This document shows positions 35,885 to 43,473 of a DNA stretch of 64,000 nucleotides, in pieces. Both the position numbers and the translations under genes were made by a program. The DNA is taken from positions 1 to 64,000 of the forward strand of contig NZ_CALPCV010000011.1 in assembly GCF_943193095.1 (NCBI RefSeq), read 5' to 3'. The notes beneath the pieces were generated by a model. That model was not told the DNA's origin and made no database searches. It saw nothing but the letters and a program-made list of their open reading frames with translations. This stretch comes from Parasutterella muris (GTDB lineage: Bacteria > Pseudomonadota > Gammaproteobacteria > Burkholderiales > Burkholderiaceae_F). Within the stretch, counting starts at the first letter, position 1. Every line of letters begins with the position of its first letter.

Positions 35885-37054
35885 ATGAATAATTTTGAAT
35901 ACTGCAATCCCACTCATCTGATTTTCGGCAAAGGCAGAGAGAACGATATCGGTGCGATTCTTCTGAAAAAGCTTCAAGCCGGTGACACAGTACTTGTTGT
36001 TTACGGCGGTAAATCCGCAGAAAAAAGCGGACTGATTGACCGCGTTCGTCGCTCGCTTGAAGCTGCCGGGCTGTCTGCGGTCTTTAAAGGCGGCGTCACT
36101 CCGAATCCGCAGCTGGACTTAGTCCGCGACGGTATTGAAGCGGCGCGCGAGTGCGGCGCTCGTGCGGTTCTTGCGGTTGGCGGCGGCAGTGTCATTGATG
36201 CTTCCAAAGCCATCGCGATCGGCGTGCCGTATGTGGGAGACGTATGGGACTTCTTTGCCGCAGGCGTAAGCCCTAAAGAAGCGCTTCCGGTCGCCTGTGT
36301 GCTGACACTGCCTGCGGCAGGTTCCGAGCAGAGTATTCGTATTGTGATTTCCGGAGAAGGGCGCAAGCTTGGCGCCGGCTCTCCCGTTGTGAGACCTTTT
36401 GCCAGCGTCATTAATCCGGAAATTTTCTTTACGCTTCCGCAAAAACAGATTCGCGCGGGCGTTATTGACATGATGAGTCACATCATGGAGCGCTATTTCA
36501 CGCTGACGGAAGGTACCGACTTTGTTGATGGGCAGGCCGAAGCGGCGATGAGAACGATCATGCGCAACGGTTTGAAGCTGATGAAAAACCATGAAGACTA
36601 TGACGCATGGTGTCAAGTAAGTGTAGCGGGTTCTTTTGCGCATAACGGCTACTATGCGCTCGGCCAGACGGAAGACTGGGCTTCGCACGGGATGGAGCAT
36701 GAACTCAGCGCCTGGGATACCTCCATTACGCATGGTGACGGACTGGCCGTTGTGATTCCGGCCTGGATGCGCTATGTGTATGATGTCAAGCCTTCAAGGT
36801 TCGCTCAGTTCGCGATCAATGTGATGGGCGAGGAAGCGGGCGCTGATGACAACGAGACCGCGCTCAAAGGCATTGAGGCGCTCAAGCGCTTCTATCGTGA
36901 AATGGGCGCGCCCGCGACGCTCTCCGATTTGGGCGCAGATAAGGCAGATTCCCGCGAACTTGCTGAAAAAGCGGTGCGTATCCCCGGTAAGCTCGGCGGG
37001 TTCAAGAAACTTTACGCTGAAGATATCGCAAAGATTTACGACATGATGCGCTAA
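35885..37054 (+). CDS. Iron-containing alcohol dehydrogenase (butanol dehydrogenase-like)
   Basis: A 389-residue group III (iron-dependent) alcohol dehydrogenase. The NAD(P)-binding GGGSVIDASKAIA (about residues 98-110) and the metal ligands are intact: Asp and His in VIDMMSHIMERYF, His in HGMEHEL and His in ITHGDGLAVVIPAW. The start FEYCNPTHLIFGKG is typical of the BdhA/YqhD branch, which reduces aldehydes to alcohols, usually with NADPH for YqhD and NADH for BdhA. Which cofactor and substrate it uses cannot be told. It may be in one operon with the nfeD-like gene and the paralogue pair. A terminator follows directly. Confidence 0.9.
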   Translation: MNNFEYCNPTHLIFGKGRENDIGAILLKKLQAGDTVLVVYGGKSAEKSGLIDRVRRSLEAAGLSAVFKGGVTPNPQLDLVRDGIEAARECGARAVLAVGGGSVIDASKAIAIGVPYVGDVWDFFAAGVSPKEALPVACVLTLPAAGSEQSIRIVISGEGRKLGAGSPVVRPFASVINPEIFFTLPQKQIRAGVIDMMSHIMERYFTLTEGTDFVDGQAEAAMRTIMRNGLKLMKNHEDYDAWCQVSVAGSFAHNGYYALGQTEDWASHGMEHELSAWDTSITHGDGLAVVIPAWMRYVYDVKPSRFAQFAINVMGEEAGADDNETALKGIEALKRFYREMGAPATLSDLGADKADSRELAEKAVRIPGKLGGFKKLYAEDIAKIYDMMR

Positions 37055-37059
37055 AGAGA

Positions 37060-37087
37060 AGAGCCCGGGTTCCGGGCTCTCAATTTT
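37060..37087 (+). terminator. Terminator between the alcohol dehydrogenase and the PLD nuclease
   Basis: AGAGCCCGG (37060-37068) pairs with CCGGGCTCT (37072-37080) around a 3-nt loop, followed by CAATTTTT. It lies just after the dehydrogenase stop and just before the end of the convergent nuclease gene, so it may serve both strands. Confidence 0.85.
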
Positions 37088-37635
37088 TACGGTTTTGTTT
37101 TTAGCTCAAGCGTTTTCGTCTGACTGTGGCCGAAATGTTTTTCCCAGTTCTTTCGATAGGCTTGATTTAATCCTGCAGAACGCAGTACGAGAAGATTTTC
37201 TCCGTTGGACTGTTCAGCCGCCTCGACAAAGTTAAAACTTCCGGTAATGACGATGTCGGAGTCGATGATAATAATTTTGTCATGCGCGGTTCGATGGGTC
37301 GTGTCAATATAAGTCGGCACCGAGTTCTCGCACAGCATCGGCACAGTCGTTCTCTTCTTTGCAAGCATCTTCTGATCGATGATGATCCTGACATCAACGC
37401 CTCTCTTATAGGCGCGGATCAGGGCTTCAGTGATCGCTTTATTAGAGAACAGGTAGGCCTGCATCAGCACTTGCTTCTGCGCATGATCGACCGCCTCAAC
37501 AACGGCTTGCTGAGCTCCCCCTTGGGGAGAGAAAAAGACCTGCACGTCGGCCGGATAGGACTCAGCGGCCAGGGCAGGCTGAATGGCTGCCGTCGAAAGG
37601 ACAGCCGCCAAAATACTGATGCAAAGTTTGTTCAT
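37087..37635 (-). CDS. Secreted PLD-family nuclease
   Basis: A 182-residue exported protein of the phospholipase D superfamily, single-HKD type like the Nuc endonucleases. A signal peptide ends after ALA near residue 23. The one HKD motif is H118-K120-D125 (HDKIIIID) followed by the conserved GSFNF. Single-HKD members work as dimers and cut DNA or RNA without metal. It is 12 bp downstream of smpB in the same direction. Export suggests a role in periplasmic or external nucleic acid use; the substrate is not shown by the sequence. Confidence 0.85.
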   Translation of the reverse strand: MNKLCISILAAVLSTAAIQPALAAESYPADVQVFFSPQGGAQQAVVEAVDHAQKQVLMQAYLFSNKAITEALIRAYKRGVDVRIIIDQKMLAKKRTTVPMLCENSVPTYIDTTHRTAHDKIIIIDSDIVITGSFNFVEAAEQSNGENLLVLRSAGLNQAYRKNWEKHFGHSQTKTLELKTKP

Positions 37636-37647
37636 TTAATATCTCTA

Positions 37648-38097
37648 CTAACGGTTACGAGTTTTTAGCAAACGCTCCTGTTGACGTTTCCATTCCTTTT
37701 TACTCGCATCCTGGCGTTTTTCGTAGAGTTTTTTACCCTTTCCGAGTCCGATTTCAAGTTTGACGCGGCCGTCCTTGAAGTGCATATCTAAAGGTATAAG
37801 CGTATAGCCGGCCTGTTCAACTCTTCCGATAAGACGCATGATCTCATGCTTATGCATCAGCAGCTTGCGGGTGCGTGTCGGATCCACTTTTTCGTGTGTG
37901 CTTGCTGTTTTCAGCGGAGTGATATTCGCGTTCAAAAGGAAGAGTTCTCCGTCTCGGACGAAGATATGTGATTCCTTGATTGAAGCGCCTCCGGCGCGGA
38001 TGGATTTAACTTCCCAGCCGCGAAGGACAAGACCGGCTTCAAATTTGTCTTCGATGGTGTAATCGAATCGAGCTTTTTTGTTTTGAATGATAGCCAC
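37648..38097 (-). CDS. smpB: SsrA-binding protein SmpB
   Basis: A 149-residue partner of tmRNA in ribosome rescue. The family start AIIQNKKARFDY and the EVKSIRAGGASIKESHI, LHMHKH-like and YTLIPL segments are intact, and the C-terminal basic tail DASKKEWKRQQERLLK is the helix that reads the empty A site. I placed the start at a GTG at 38097 with AGGAG 8 nt upstream; the frame continues open for 63 more codons upstream but that part has no family match. The tmRNA gene is not in the window. Confidence 0.95.
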   Translation of the reverse strand: MAIIQNKKARFDYTIEDKFEAGLVLRGWEVKSIRAGGASIKESHIFVRDGELFLLNANITPLKTASTHEKVDPTRTRKLLMHKHEIMRLIGRVEQAGYTLIPLDMHFKDGRVKLEIGLGKGKKLYEKRQDASKKEWKRQQERLLKTRNR

Positions 38098-38183
38098 GGC
38101 GGCATCTCCTAAAAACAATAGAATCAATATCAGAAAACGAATTTTAACCCGTGTAGAATTTCCGAAACTTATCTGAAACGGAA

Positions 38184-38492
38184 ATGGGGGACTTATCGTT
38201 GAAAGTATCTCTGGCTGTTCAAACAAAACAGGGACTGAAGAAGTCAGAACTGGAAGTCCCTGCAGGTGCGTCAGTTTCTCAGGCACTTGCGTTGGGAAAT
38301 GTTCAGATCAGTGACGAAAATGGTGTGAGTATTTTCGGTTTGAGGTGCAAAGCCGATACCCTGCTTTCCGAGGGCGACCGTATTGAAGTCGCCCTTGCGC
38401 TTATTATTGATCCCAAAGAAGCCAGACGGCTCAGAGCCGAGCAGAAGAGCGCTTCCATTCAGCGCGGGAGGAAACACGCTTCAGATAAATAA
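38184..38492 (+). CDS. RnfH-family ubiquitin-like protein
   Basis: A 102-residue protein of the RnfH/UPF0125 family, a small beta-grasp fold of unclear function found beside smpB in many Proteobacteria. The KVSLAVQTKQGLKKSELEVPAG and GDRIEVALALIIDPKEARR segments support this. The start may be the ATG at 38184 or, better spaced from the GGGGGA run, a TTG at 38199 that would remove five residues. The usual partner between smpB and rnfH, ratA, is absent here. Confidence 0.82.
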   Translation: MGDLSLKVSLAVQTKQGLKKSELEVPAGASVSQALALGNVQISDENGVSIFGLRCKADTLLSEGDRIEVALALIIDPKEARRLRAEQKSASIQRGRKHASDK

Positions 38493-38561
38493 CAGGCTTT
38501 GTAAGTAAAAATCGCTATAGATTTTTTTATAAATAACGTAAAAGCGGTATCCAAATTTCTT

Positions 38562-38567
38562 TATAAT
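38562..38567 (+). promoter_or_regulatory. -10 element of the guaB promoter
   Basis: A perfect TATAAT sits 26 bp before the guaB ATG, giving a leader of about 20 nt. No good -35 is present at 16-18 bp spacing, so activation or an unusual upstream element may be involved. No stretch that I would call a PurR site was seen. Confidence 0.5.
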
Positions 38568-38592
38568 TCATTTTTGTGCTTAGAGGTTCCAA

Positions 38593-40059
38593 ATGAGACT
38601 CCTTCAAAAGGCTTTAACCTTTGACGACGTTCTTCTCGTACCTGCATATTCCAATGTACTTCCCCGCGAGACCGTCCTTACCACACAGTTCACCAGAGAC
38701 ATCAAACTTAATCTTCCGCTTTGTTCCGCAGCCATGGATACGGTTACGGAAGCCAATCTTGCGATTGCTTTAGCTCAGGAAGGCGGAATCGGCATTATTC
38801 ATAAAAATATGACTTCAAAGGCTCAGGCCGCTGAAGTTGCCAAAGTTAAACGTCATGAAGCCGGCATGGTTTCCGATCCGATTACGATCGGCCCGGATAT
38901 GATTGTTGCGGACGTTCTCAGACTGACACGCGAGCATCACATTTCCGGTCTGCCTGTCGTAGACGGCACCAAAGTTCTCGGTATGGTGACCAACCGCGAC
39001 CTTCGTTTTGAAGACCGTATGGAAGCCAAGATCAGCGAAATCATGACTCCGGCAGACCGCCTGATCACGATGAAAGAGGGCGGCACTTTGGAAGACGCTA
39101 AGAAGCTGATGCATCATCACCGTCTGGAGCGAGTTCTGGTTGTCGACGATGACTTCAACCTGAAAGGCCTGATGACTGTTAAAGACATCACCAAAGCGAC
39201 CGAACATCCCTATGCAGCCAAAGACAAACACGGCAAGCTGCTTGCCGGTGCTGCTGTCGGCGTAGGCGCCGGCACAGAGGAGCGTGTCGAGCTGCTGGTG
39301 GATGCCGGTGTTGACGTTCTCGTTGTTGACACTGCCCACGGTCATTCTCAGGGTGTTCTTGATCGCGTTCAGTGGGTTAAGAAACATTATCCGCAGATTC
39401 AGGTTATCGGCGGCAATATTGCGACAGCTGCCGCTGCGCTCGCGCTGGTTGAACACGGTGCTGACGCGGTCAAGGTCGGTATCGGACCGGGCTCCATCTG
39501 CACAACACGTGTGGTCGCCGGTGTCGGTGTTCCTCAGATTACCGCTATTTCCAACGTTGCCGAAGCCCTTAAGGATTCCGGCGTTCCTCTGATTGCTGAC
39601 GGCGGTGTTCGCTTCTCCGGCGACGTAGCCAAAGCGATCGCGGCCGGCGCCAACTCCGTCATGATGGGCGGCATGTTTGCCGGCACTGACGAAGCTCCCG
39701 GTGAAATTATTCTGTATCAGGGCCGCTCTTATAAGAGCTACCGCGGCATGGGTTCTCTCGGTGCCATGGGCAAGGGTTCTGCCGACCGCTACTTCCAGGA
39801 CAACAACAACGGCAATGTTGATAAGTTTGTTCCTGAGGGTATCGAAGGTATGGTTCCGTATAAAGGATCTGTTCTTGCGATCATTTATCAGCTTGCCGGC
39901 GGTCTTCGTTCCTCCATGGGCTACTGCGGCTGCAGAACTATTGACGAAATGCGCACGAAAGCGGCCTTCGTTGAAATTACTTCCGCGGGCTGGAGAGAGT
40001 CTCACGTTCATGACGTGAAGATTACGAAGGAAGCTCCGAACTACAGATTGGAACATTAA
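38593..40059 (+). CDS. guaB: Inosine-5'-monophosphate dehydrogenase GuaB
   Basis: A 488-residue enzyme for the first committed step of GMP synthesis, IMP to XMP with NAD+. The TIM barrel is interrupted by two CBS domains (about 95-205). The catalytic C303 is in GPGSICTTRVV. The flap (YFQDNNNGNVDKFVPEGIEG) and active-site Tyr/Arg segments (RSYKSYRGMGS) are intact. It precedes guaA, with a terminator-like hairpin between. Confidence 0.97.
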   Translation: MRLLQKALTFDDVLLVPAYSNVLPRETVLTTQFTRDIKLNLPLCSAAMDTVTEANLAIALAQEGGIGIIHKNMTSKAQAAEVAKVKRHEAGMVSDPITIGPDMIVADVLRLTREHHISGLPVVDGTKVLGMVTNRDLRFEDRMEAKISEIMTPADRLITMKEGGTLEDAKKLMHHHRLERVLVVDDDFNLKGLMTVKDITKATEHPYAAKDKHGKLLAGAAVGVGAGTEERVELLVDAGVDVLVVDTAHGHSQGVLDRVQWVKKHYPQIQVIGGNIATAAAALALVEHGADAVKVGIGPGSICTTRVVAGVGVPQITAISNVAEALKDSGVPLIADGGVRFSGDVAKAIAAGANSVMMGGMFAGTDEAPGEIILYQGRSYKSYRGMGSLGAMGKGSADRYFQDNNNGNVDKFVPEGIEGMVPYKGSVLAIIYQLAGGLRSSMGYCGCRTIDEMRTKAAFVEITSAGWRESHVHDVKITKEAPNYRLEH

Positions 40060-40085
40060 TTTCTTTCATAACATGAAGTGCTAAC

Positions 40086-40124
40086 AAAAGTCGGTTCAGA
40101 GGATTTAAACTGAACCGACTTTTT
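40086..40124 (+). terminator. Terminator-like hairpin between guaB and guaA
   Basis: AGTCGGTTCAG (40089-40099) pairs with CTGAACCGACT (40110-40120) in a perfect 11-bp stem, followed by TTTT plus flanking A/T. It ends 20 bp before the guaA ATG, so guaA must be read through it or started inside it. It would allow guaB and guaA levels to differ. Confidence 0.85.
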
Positions 40125-40144
40125 AACAAGGGTTTTAAACCGAC

Positions 40145-41710
40145 ATGAATCACGATCGCATACTTATTCTTGACTTTGGAAGCCAGGTGACGCAGCTTAT
40201 CGCGCGCCGGGTCCGTGAGGCTCACGTTTACTGTGAAGTCCATTCCTGTGAGGTTACGGACGAATTCATTCGTGAATTCAAGCCGACCGGCATTATTCTT
40301 TCCGGCTCTCACATGAGTGCGTACGAAGAATCCACCGATGAAGCGCCGAAAACGGTTTTTGAGATGGGCGTACCTGTCCTCGGCATTTGCTACGGCATGC
40401 AGACGATGGCGATGCAGCTTGGCGGCAAAGTTGAGAGCGGTGCTCAGAGAGAATTCGGCTATGCCGAAGTCCGTGAGCACGGTCACACAAAGCTTCTTGA
40501 GAACCTGTATGACTTCATTGATGACGACGGTCACAACTATCTCAAGGTTTGGATGAGCCACGGCGACAAAGTGACGCAGATGCCGGAAGGATTCAAACTG
40601 ATGTGTTCCACACCGACTTGTCCGATTGCCGGCATGGCTGACGAGGAGAGAGGTTTTTATGCGGTTCAGTTCCACCCGGAAGTGACGCATACGGAAAAGG
40701 GCCGTCAGATTCTTGAAAACTTTGTGCTTCGTATCTGCAAAGCCAATCCTGATTGGGTAATGGGCAACTTTGCAGTTGAGGCGGTTGAGAAGATTCGCGC
40801 CCAGGTTGGCGAAGATGAAGTTATTTTAGGTTTGTCCGGCGGTGTTGATTCCTCCGTGACTGCAGCTTTGATTCACAAAGCGATCGGTGAACAGCTGACT
40901 TGTGTCTTTGTTGACAACGGTCTTCTGCGTCTGCATGAAAGAGAGCAGGTTGCTCAGACATTCCGTGAGAATATGGGCATGAAGCTTGTTGTTGTCGATG
41001 CATCCGATCGCTTCATGGCGGCGCTTGACGGTGTGACGGATCCGGAAGCCAAGCGCAAGATTATCGGCCGACTGTTTGTTGAAGTTTTCCAGGAGGAGGC
41101 GGCGAAGCTTCCTCGCGCCAAATGGCTTGCTCAGGGCACGATTTATCCGGACGTGATTGAATCCAACGGCGCGAAGACTAAGAAAGCCCAGACGATTAAG
41201 TCTCATCATAATGTCGGCGGTTTGCCGGACACGCTTCATCTGAAGCTGCTTGAGCCGCTTAGAGAGCTGTTTAAGGATGAAGTTCGCGAGCTTGGTATTG
41301 AGCTTGGTCTTCCGGCTGAGATGGTATATCGCCATCCGTTCCCCGGTCCCGGCCTTGGCGTTCGAATTTTAGGTGCTATTAAGCGTGAGTATGCAGATCT
41401 GCTGCGTGAAGCCGATGCGATTTTCATTGAAGAGCTGCGTGCGGCGGACTGGTATGACAAGGTCAGCCAGGCGTTCGTTGTTTTCCTGCCGGTCAAGAGT
41501 GTCGGCGTTATGGGCGACGGCCGTACCTATGACTGGGTGGTCAGCCTGCGTGCTGTTCAGACAAGCGACTTCATGACTGCGAAATGGGCCAATCTCCCCT
41601 ATGAACTCTTAGGGAAGGTATCCAACAGAATTATTAATGAAGTGAAGGGTATTAATCGCGTCGTATACGACGTATCCGGAAAACCCCCTGCAACCATTGA
41701 ATGGGAATAA
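40145..41710 (+). CDS. guaA: GMP synthase (glutamine-hydrolysing) GuaA
   Basis: A 521-residue enzyme that aminates XMP to GMP. The N-terminal class I glutamine amidotransferase carries C82 in GICYGMQ and His-Glu in FHPEVTHTEKG; the ATP pyrophosphatase domain has the P-loop LSGGVDSS near residue 233; the C-terminal dimerisation domain ends in PATIEWE. The 3' end of guaA is a known integration site for P4-type integrases, and a broken integrase follows here (41966-42146). Confidence 0.97.
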   Translation: MNHDRILILDFGSQVTQLIARRVREAHVYCEVHSCEVTDEFIREFKPTGIILSGSHMSAYEESTDEAPKTVFEMGVPVLGICYGMQTMAMQLGGKVESGAQREFGYAEVREHGHTKLLENLYDFIDDDGHNYLKVWMSHGDKVTQMPEGFKLMCSTPTCPIAGMADEERGFYAVQFHPEVTHTEKGRQILENFVLRICKANPDWVMGNFAVEAVEKIRAQVGEDEVILGLSGGVDSSVTAALIHKAIGEQLTCVFVDNGLLRLHEREQVAQTFRENMGMKLVVVDASDRFMAALDGVTDPEAKRKIIGRLFVEVFQEEAAKLPRAKWLAQGTIYPDVIESNGAKTKKAQTIKSHHNVGGLPDTLHLKLLEPLRELFKDEVRELGIELGLPAEMVYRHPFPGPGLGVRILGAIKREYADLLREADAIFIEELRAADWYDKVSQAFVVFLPVKSVGVMGDGRTYDWVVSLRAVQTSDFMTAKWANLPYELLGKVSNRIINEVKGINRVVYDVSGKPPATIEWE

Positions 41711-41744
41711 CTAAATCGGGTTTTTAGTCGTTTTCTAGTATTTC

Positions 41745-41773
41745 AGGGTGTTTCAAAAAAGCACCCTTTTTTA
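41745..41773 (+). terminator. Rho-independent terminator of guaA
   Basis: AGGGTG (41745-41750) pairs with CACCCT (41762-41767) and runs into T6. It lies 35 bp after the guaA stop. A shorter ACTAAA/TTTAGT hairpin lies between stop and terminator. Confidence 0.8.
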
Positions 41774-41860
41774 TTTCTAAAATCAATAAATTATCCGTCC
41801 TTTCGGTTTCATTATTTTTCTGTTTGTTCGTCTACTTTCCTCAGCATTACAAATAAATTT

Positions 41861-41956
41861 TCATGGTTTATTTGATGGTCTTACGACAGAAAAATCATCA
41901 AACCATCGTAACATGATGATGTTTCTACAAAAAAATAGTGTTTTCTGATGGTTTGG
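41861..41956. repeat. Cluster of TGATGGTTT-like repeats before the integrase remnant
   Basis: A 9-bp word GATGGTTTG at 41947-41955 has a perfect inverted copy CAAACCATC at 41899-41907. Near copies are TCATGGTTTA at 41861-41870 and TTGATGGTCTTA at 41872-41883. Repeats of this kind near an integrase are typical of arm-type or excisionase sites, so they may be left over from the lost element. They lie within 110 bp upstream of the pseudogene start. Confidence 0.5.
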
Positions 41957-41965
41957 AGCTCCGAC

Positions 41966-42146
41966 ATGCTGACTGATAAAAAGATCAACCAATTGACACC
42001 GAAAGAGATGCAATACAAGTTCGCCGATCGCGAGGGCCTTTATTTGCTCGTCTATCCGACCTGTAAAATTTAACTATCGCTATAACAATCGCCAGGAGCC
42101 ACTGAACATAGGCAGTTATGGCAAAATCAGAGGCCTAGGCGAGTAA
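41966..42146 (+). pseudogene. Remnant of a P4-type tyrosine integrase, frameshifted and truncated
   Basis: The first frame (41966-42073) reads MLTDKKINQLTPKEMQYKFA and then DREGLYLLVYP, which matches the DUF4102 N-terminal arm-binding domain of P4-type integrases (normally MLT-D-x-K-I-x-x-L-K ... D-G-x-G-L-Y-L-x-V). It ends at TAA. The reading continues in another frame from 42066 with KFNYRYNNRQEPLNIGSYGK, which matches the next part of the domain, to a stop at 42146. So a frameshift lies near 42064-42070, and the rest of the roughly 400-residue integrase, including its catalytic domain, is gone. The location next to guaA fits a decayed guaA-integrated island. Confidence 0.85.
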
Positions 42147-42242
42147 AAAACTTGTGCAGCCGGCGGCTGCTAAGCGTTTGCCTCTTGTTACACACGCTGG
42201 GTTAAACGGGCAGAATGCGCTTATGACCTGAATCAAATCAAG

Positions 42243-42272
42243 AAAGTCCGAATATCGGGACTTTGTTTTTAT
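42243..42272 (+). terminator. Terminator-like hairpin in the integration scar
   Basis: AAAGTCC (42243-42249) pairs with GGACTTT (42258-42264) and is followed by GTTTTTATT. No intact gene ends here, so it may belong to the lost element or to readthrough from the remnant. Confidence 0.55.
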
Positions 42273-42624
42273 TGCTAAAACTTATTGTTTCTGAAACGCT
42301 TCTCTTCACCTAGGATTTCCTTAAAAAGTGGTATACACGCATATAAGGAAATAGTCGTCGTATTGAGTGCGTGTTTTGTTAAACAGAATTTGCACACAAT
42401 GGAGTAGCATAAGATACCCATAAAAGACAAACCAACATCTTAAAAAACCGCGGTCAACAATATTTTCAGTTGGGCAATGCCCCTCTAAACCCAAAAGAAC
42501 TGAGCCTGAGAGCAAAAGCTATAACTTTTTCGGGAAATAAAATACTTGAGATTTCTTACAAAATGTCAAATACTGTCTGGATAGTCCGATAAAAGTCCAG
42601 ACTGTTCTTGTATTTGTTTCTAGT
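42273..42624. other. AT-rich noncoding remainder of the scar
   Basis: Between the hairpin and the tadA ribosome binding site this stretch holds no gene that I can support. A 64-codon open frame on the minus strand (42321-42515) has no ribosome binding site of note and no recognisable family. I looked for a second copy of the guaA 3' end, which an att site would leave, and did not see one. Confidence 0.45.
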
Positions 42625-42636
42625 TGGGAGGATGCA

Positions 42637-43473
42637 GTGGACGTTATTGAGAGGTTCGTGAACCTGTCTATTCGCACTGGTTCGTCTTTGGATGATTTGG
42701 CAAAGCAGCCGGAAAATCTTAACTGTGTGCTTTCAGTGTTCAGGGCTTGCTGCGACTGCAGCACAAAACCCACAAAGGCAGAAGCGGAAGCCTTCCTTTC
42801 CGCAGCAGGCAGCTGGCTAAGCGTGACAGCCGACAAACTCGCACAGGACAGCTTGAAATTAACTGCACCTCTGCAGGCAAAAATCAGTTTGGTCAATTTG
42901 ACAAGACGCGTTGATGAGCGACGCCGCGAAATTCGCGAAGAACGCCGACGCCGTGCTCTGGAAATGGAAGAAGTAAAGAGAGCATCTCGAGTGGATACAA
43001 GCCGGGATGTAGAATTTATGAGCGAAGCGCTCGCTGAGGCTCATAAGGCTATGCTGGAAGGAGAGGTGCCCGTCGGTGCGGTGGTTGTCGATCCGCAGGG
43101 AAAAATTGTCGGCCGCGGACATAACCGCGTCATTTCAGATAAAGATCCTTCGGCGCATGCGGAAATCCTTGCGCTCAGAGACGCCGCGCGAACAACCGAG
43201 AACTACCGTTTGGAAGACTGCTCGCTCTACGTCACGCTAGAACCCTGTCCGATGTGCTCGGGCGCCATAATCGGCGCGCGCCTCAGCAGATTGGTCTACG
43301 GCGCTAAAGACGATAAGGCCGGAGCGGTCGATAGTGTGGTAAAACTGTTTAAGATAGATCGGCTTAACCACCATACGAGAGTGACCGGCGGCGTACTTCA
43401 GGATCAGAGCCTTCAGCTGCTCCGTGATTTTTTTGCCAGATTAAGACAGATTCGTGGGAGAAAGAGTGAATAG
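42637..43473 (+). CDS. tadA: tRNA adenosine(34) deaminase TadA with extra N-terminal domain
   Basis: A 278-residue protein. The C-terminal about 160 residues are TadA, which deaminates A34 to inosine in tRNA-Arg(ACG). The zinc ligands and catalytic Glu are H174, E176 (AHAEILAL), C204 and C207 (CPMC). Ordinary TadA begins about ten residues before its first helix (EFMSEALAEA), so here there is an extra N-terminal part of about 117 residues. It has no recognised family: the first 85 residues are mixed helix with several Cys, and residues about 88-115 are a basic, coiled-coil-like linker. The GTG start at 42637 is supported by GGGAGG 6 nt upstream. It follows the guaA integration scar. Confidence 0.88.
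   Translation: MDVIERFVNLSIRTGSSLDDLAKQPENLNCVLSVFRACCDCSTKPTKAEAEAFLSAAGSWLSVTADKLAQDSLKLTAPLQAKISLVNLTRRVDERRREIREERRRRALEMEEVKRASRVDTSRDVEFMSEALAEAHKAMLEGEVPVGAVVVDPQGKIVGRGHNRVISDKDPSAHAEILALRDAARTTENYRLEDCSLYVTLEPCPMCSGAIIGARLSRLVYGAKDDKAGAVDSVVKLFKIDRLNHHTRVTGGVLQDQSLQLLRDFFARLRQIRGRKSE

Noticed and set aside
38098..38286. N-terminal extension of SmpB
   Set aside because: The frame stays open for 63 codons upstream, but the family start and a well-placed AGGAG fit the GTG at 38097, and the upstream part overlaps rnfH in antisense.
42321..42515. Minus-strand open frame of 64 codons in the guaA scar
   Set aside because: No ribosome binding site, no family match and lies in AT-rich noncoding sequence. 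Length is in the range expected by chance.
41711..42636. att site duplicate of the guaA 3' end
   Set aside because: I compared the last 50 bases of guaA with the scar and saw no copy of useful length, so an intact att pair cannot be claimed.
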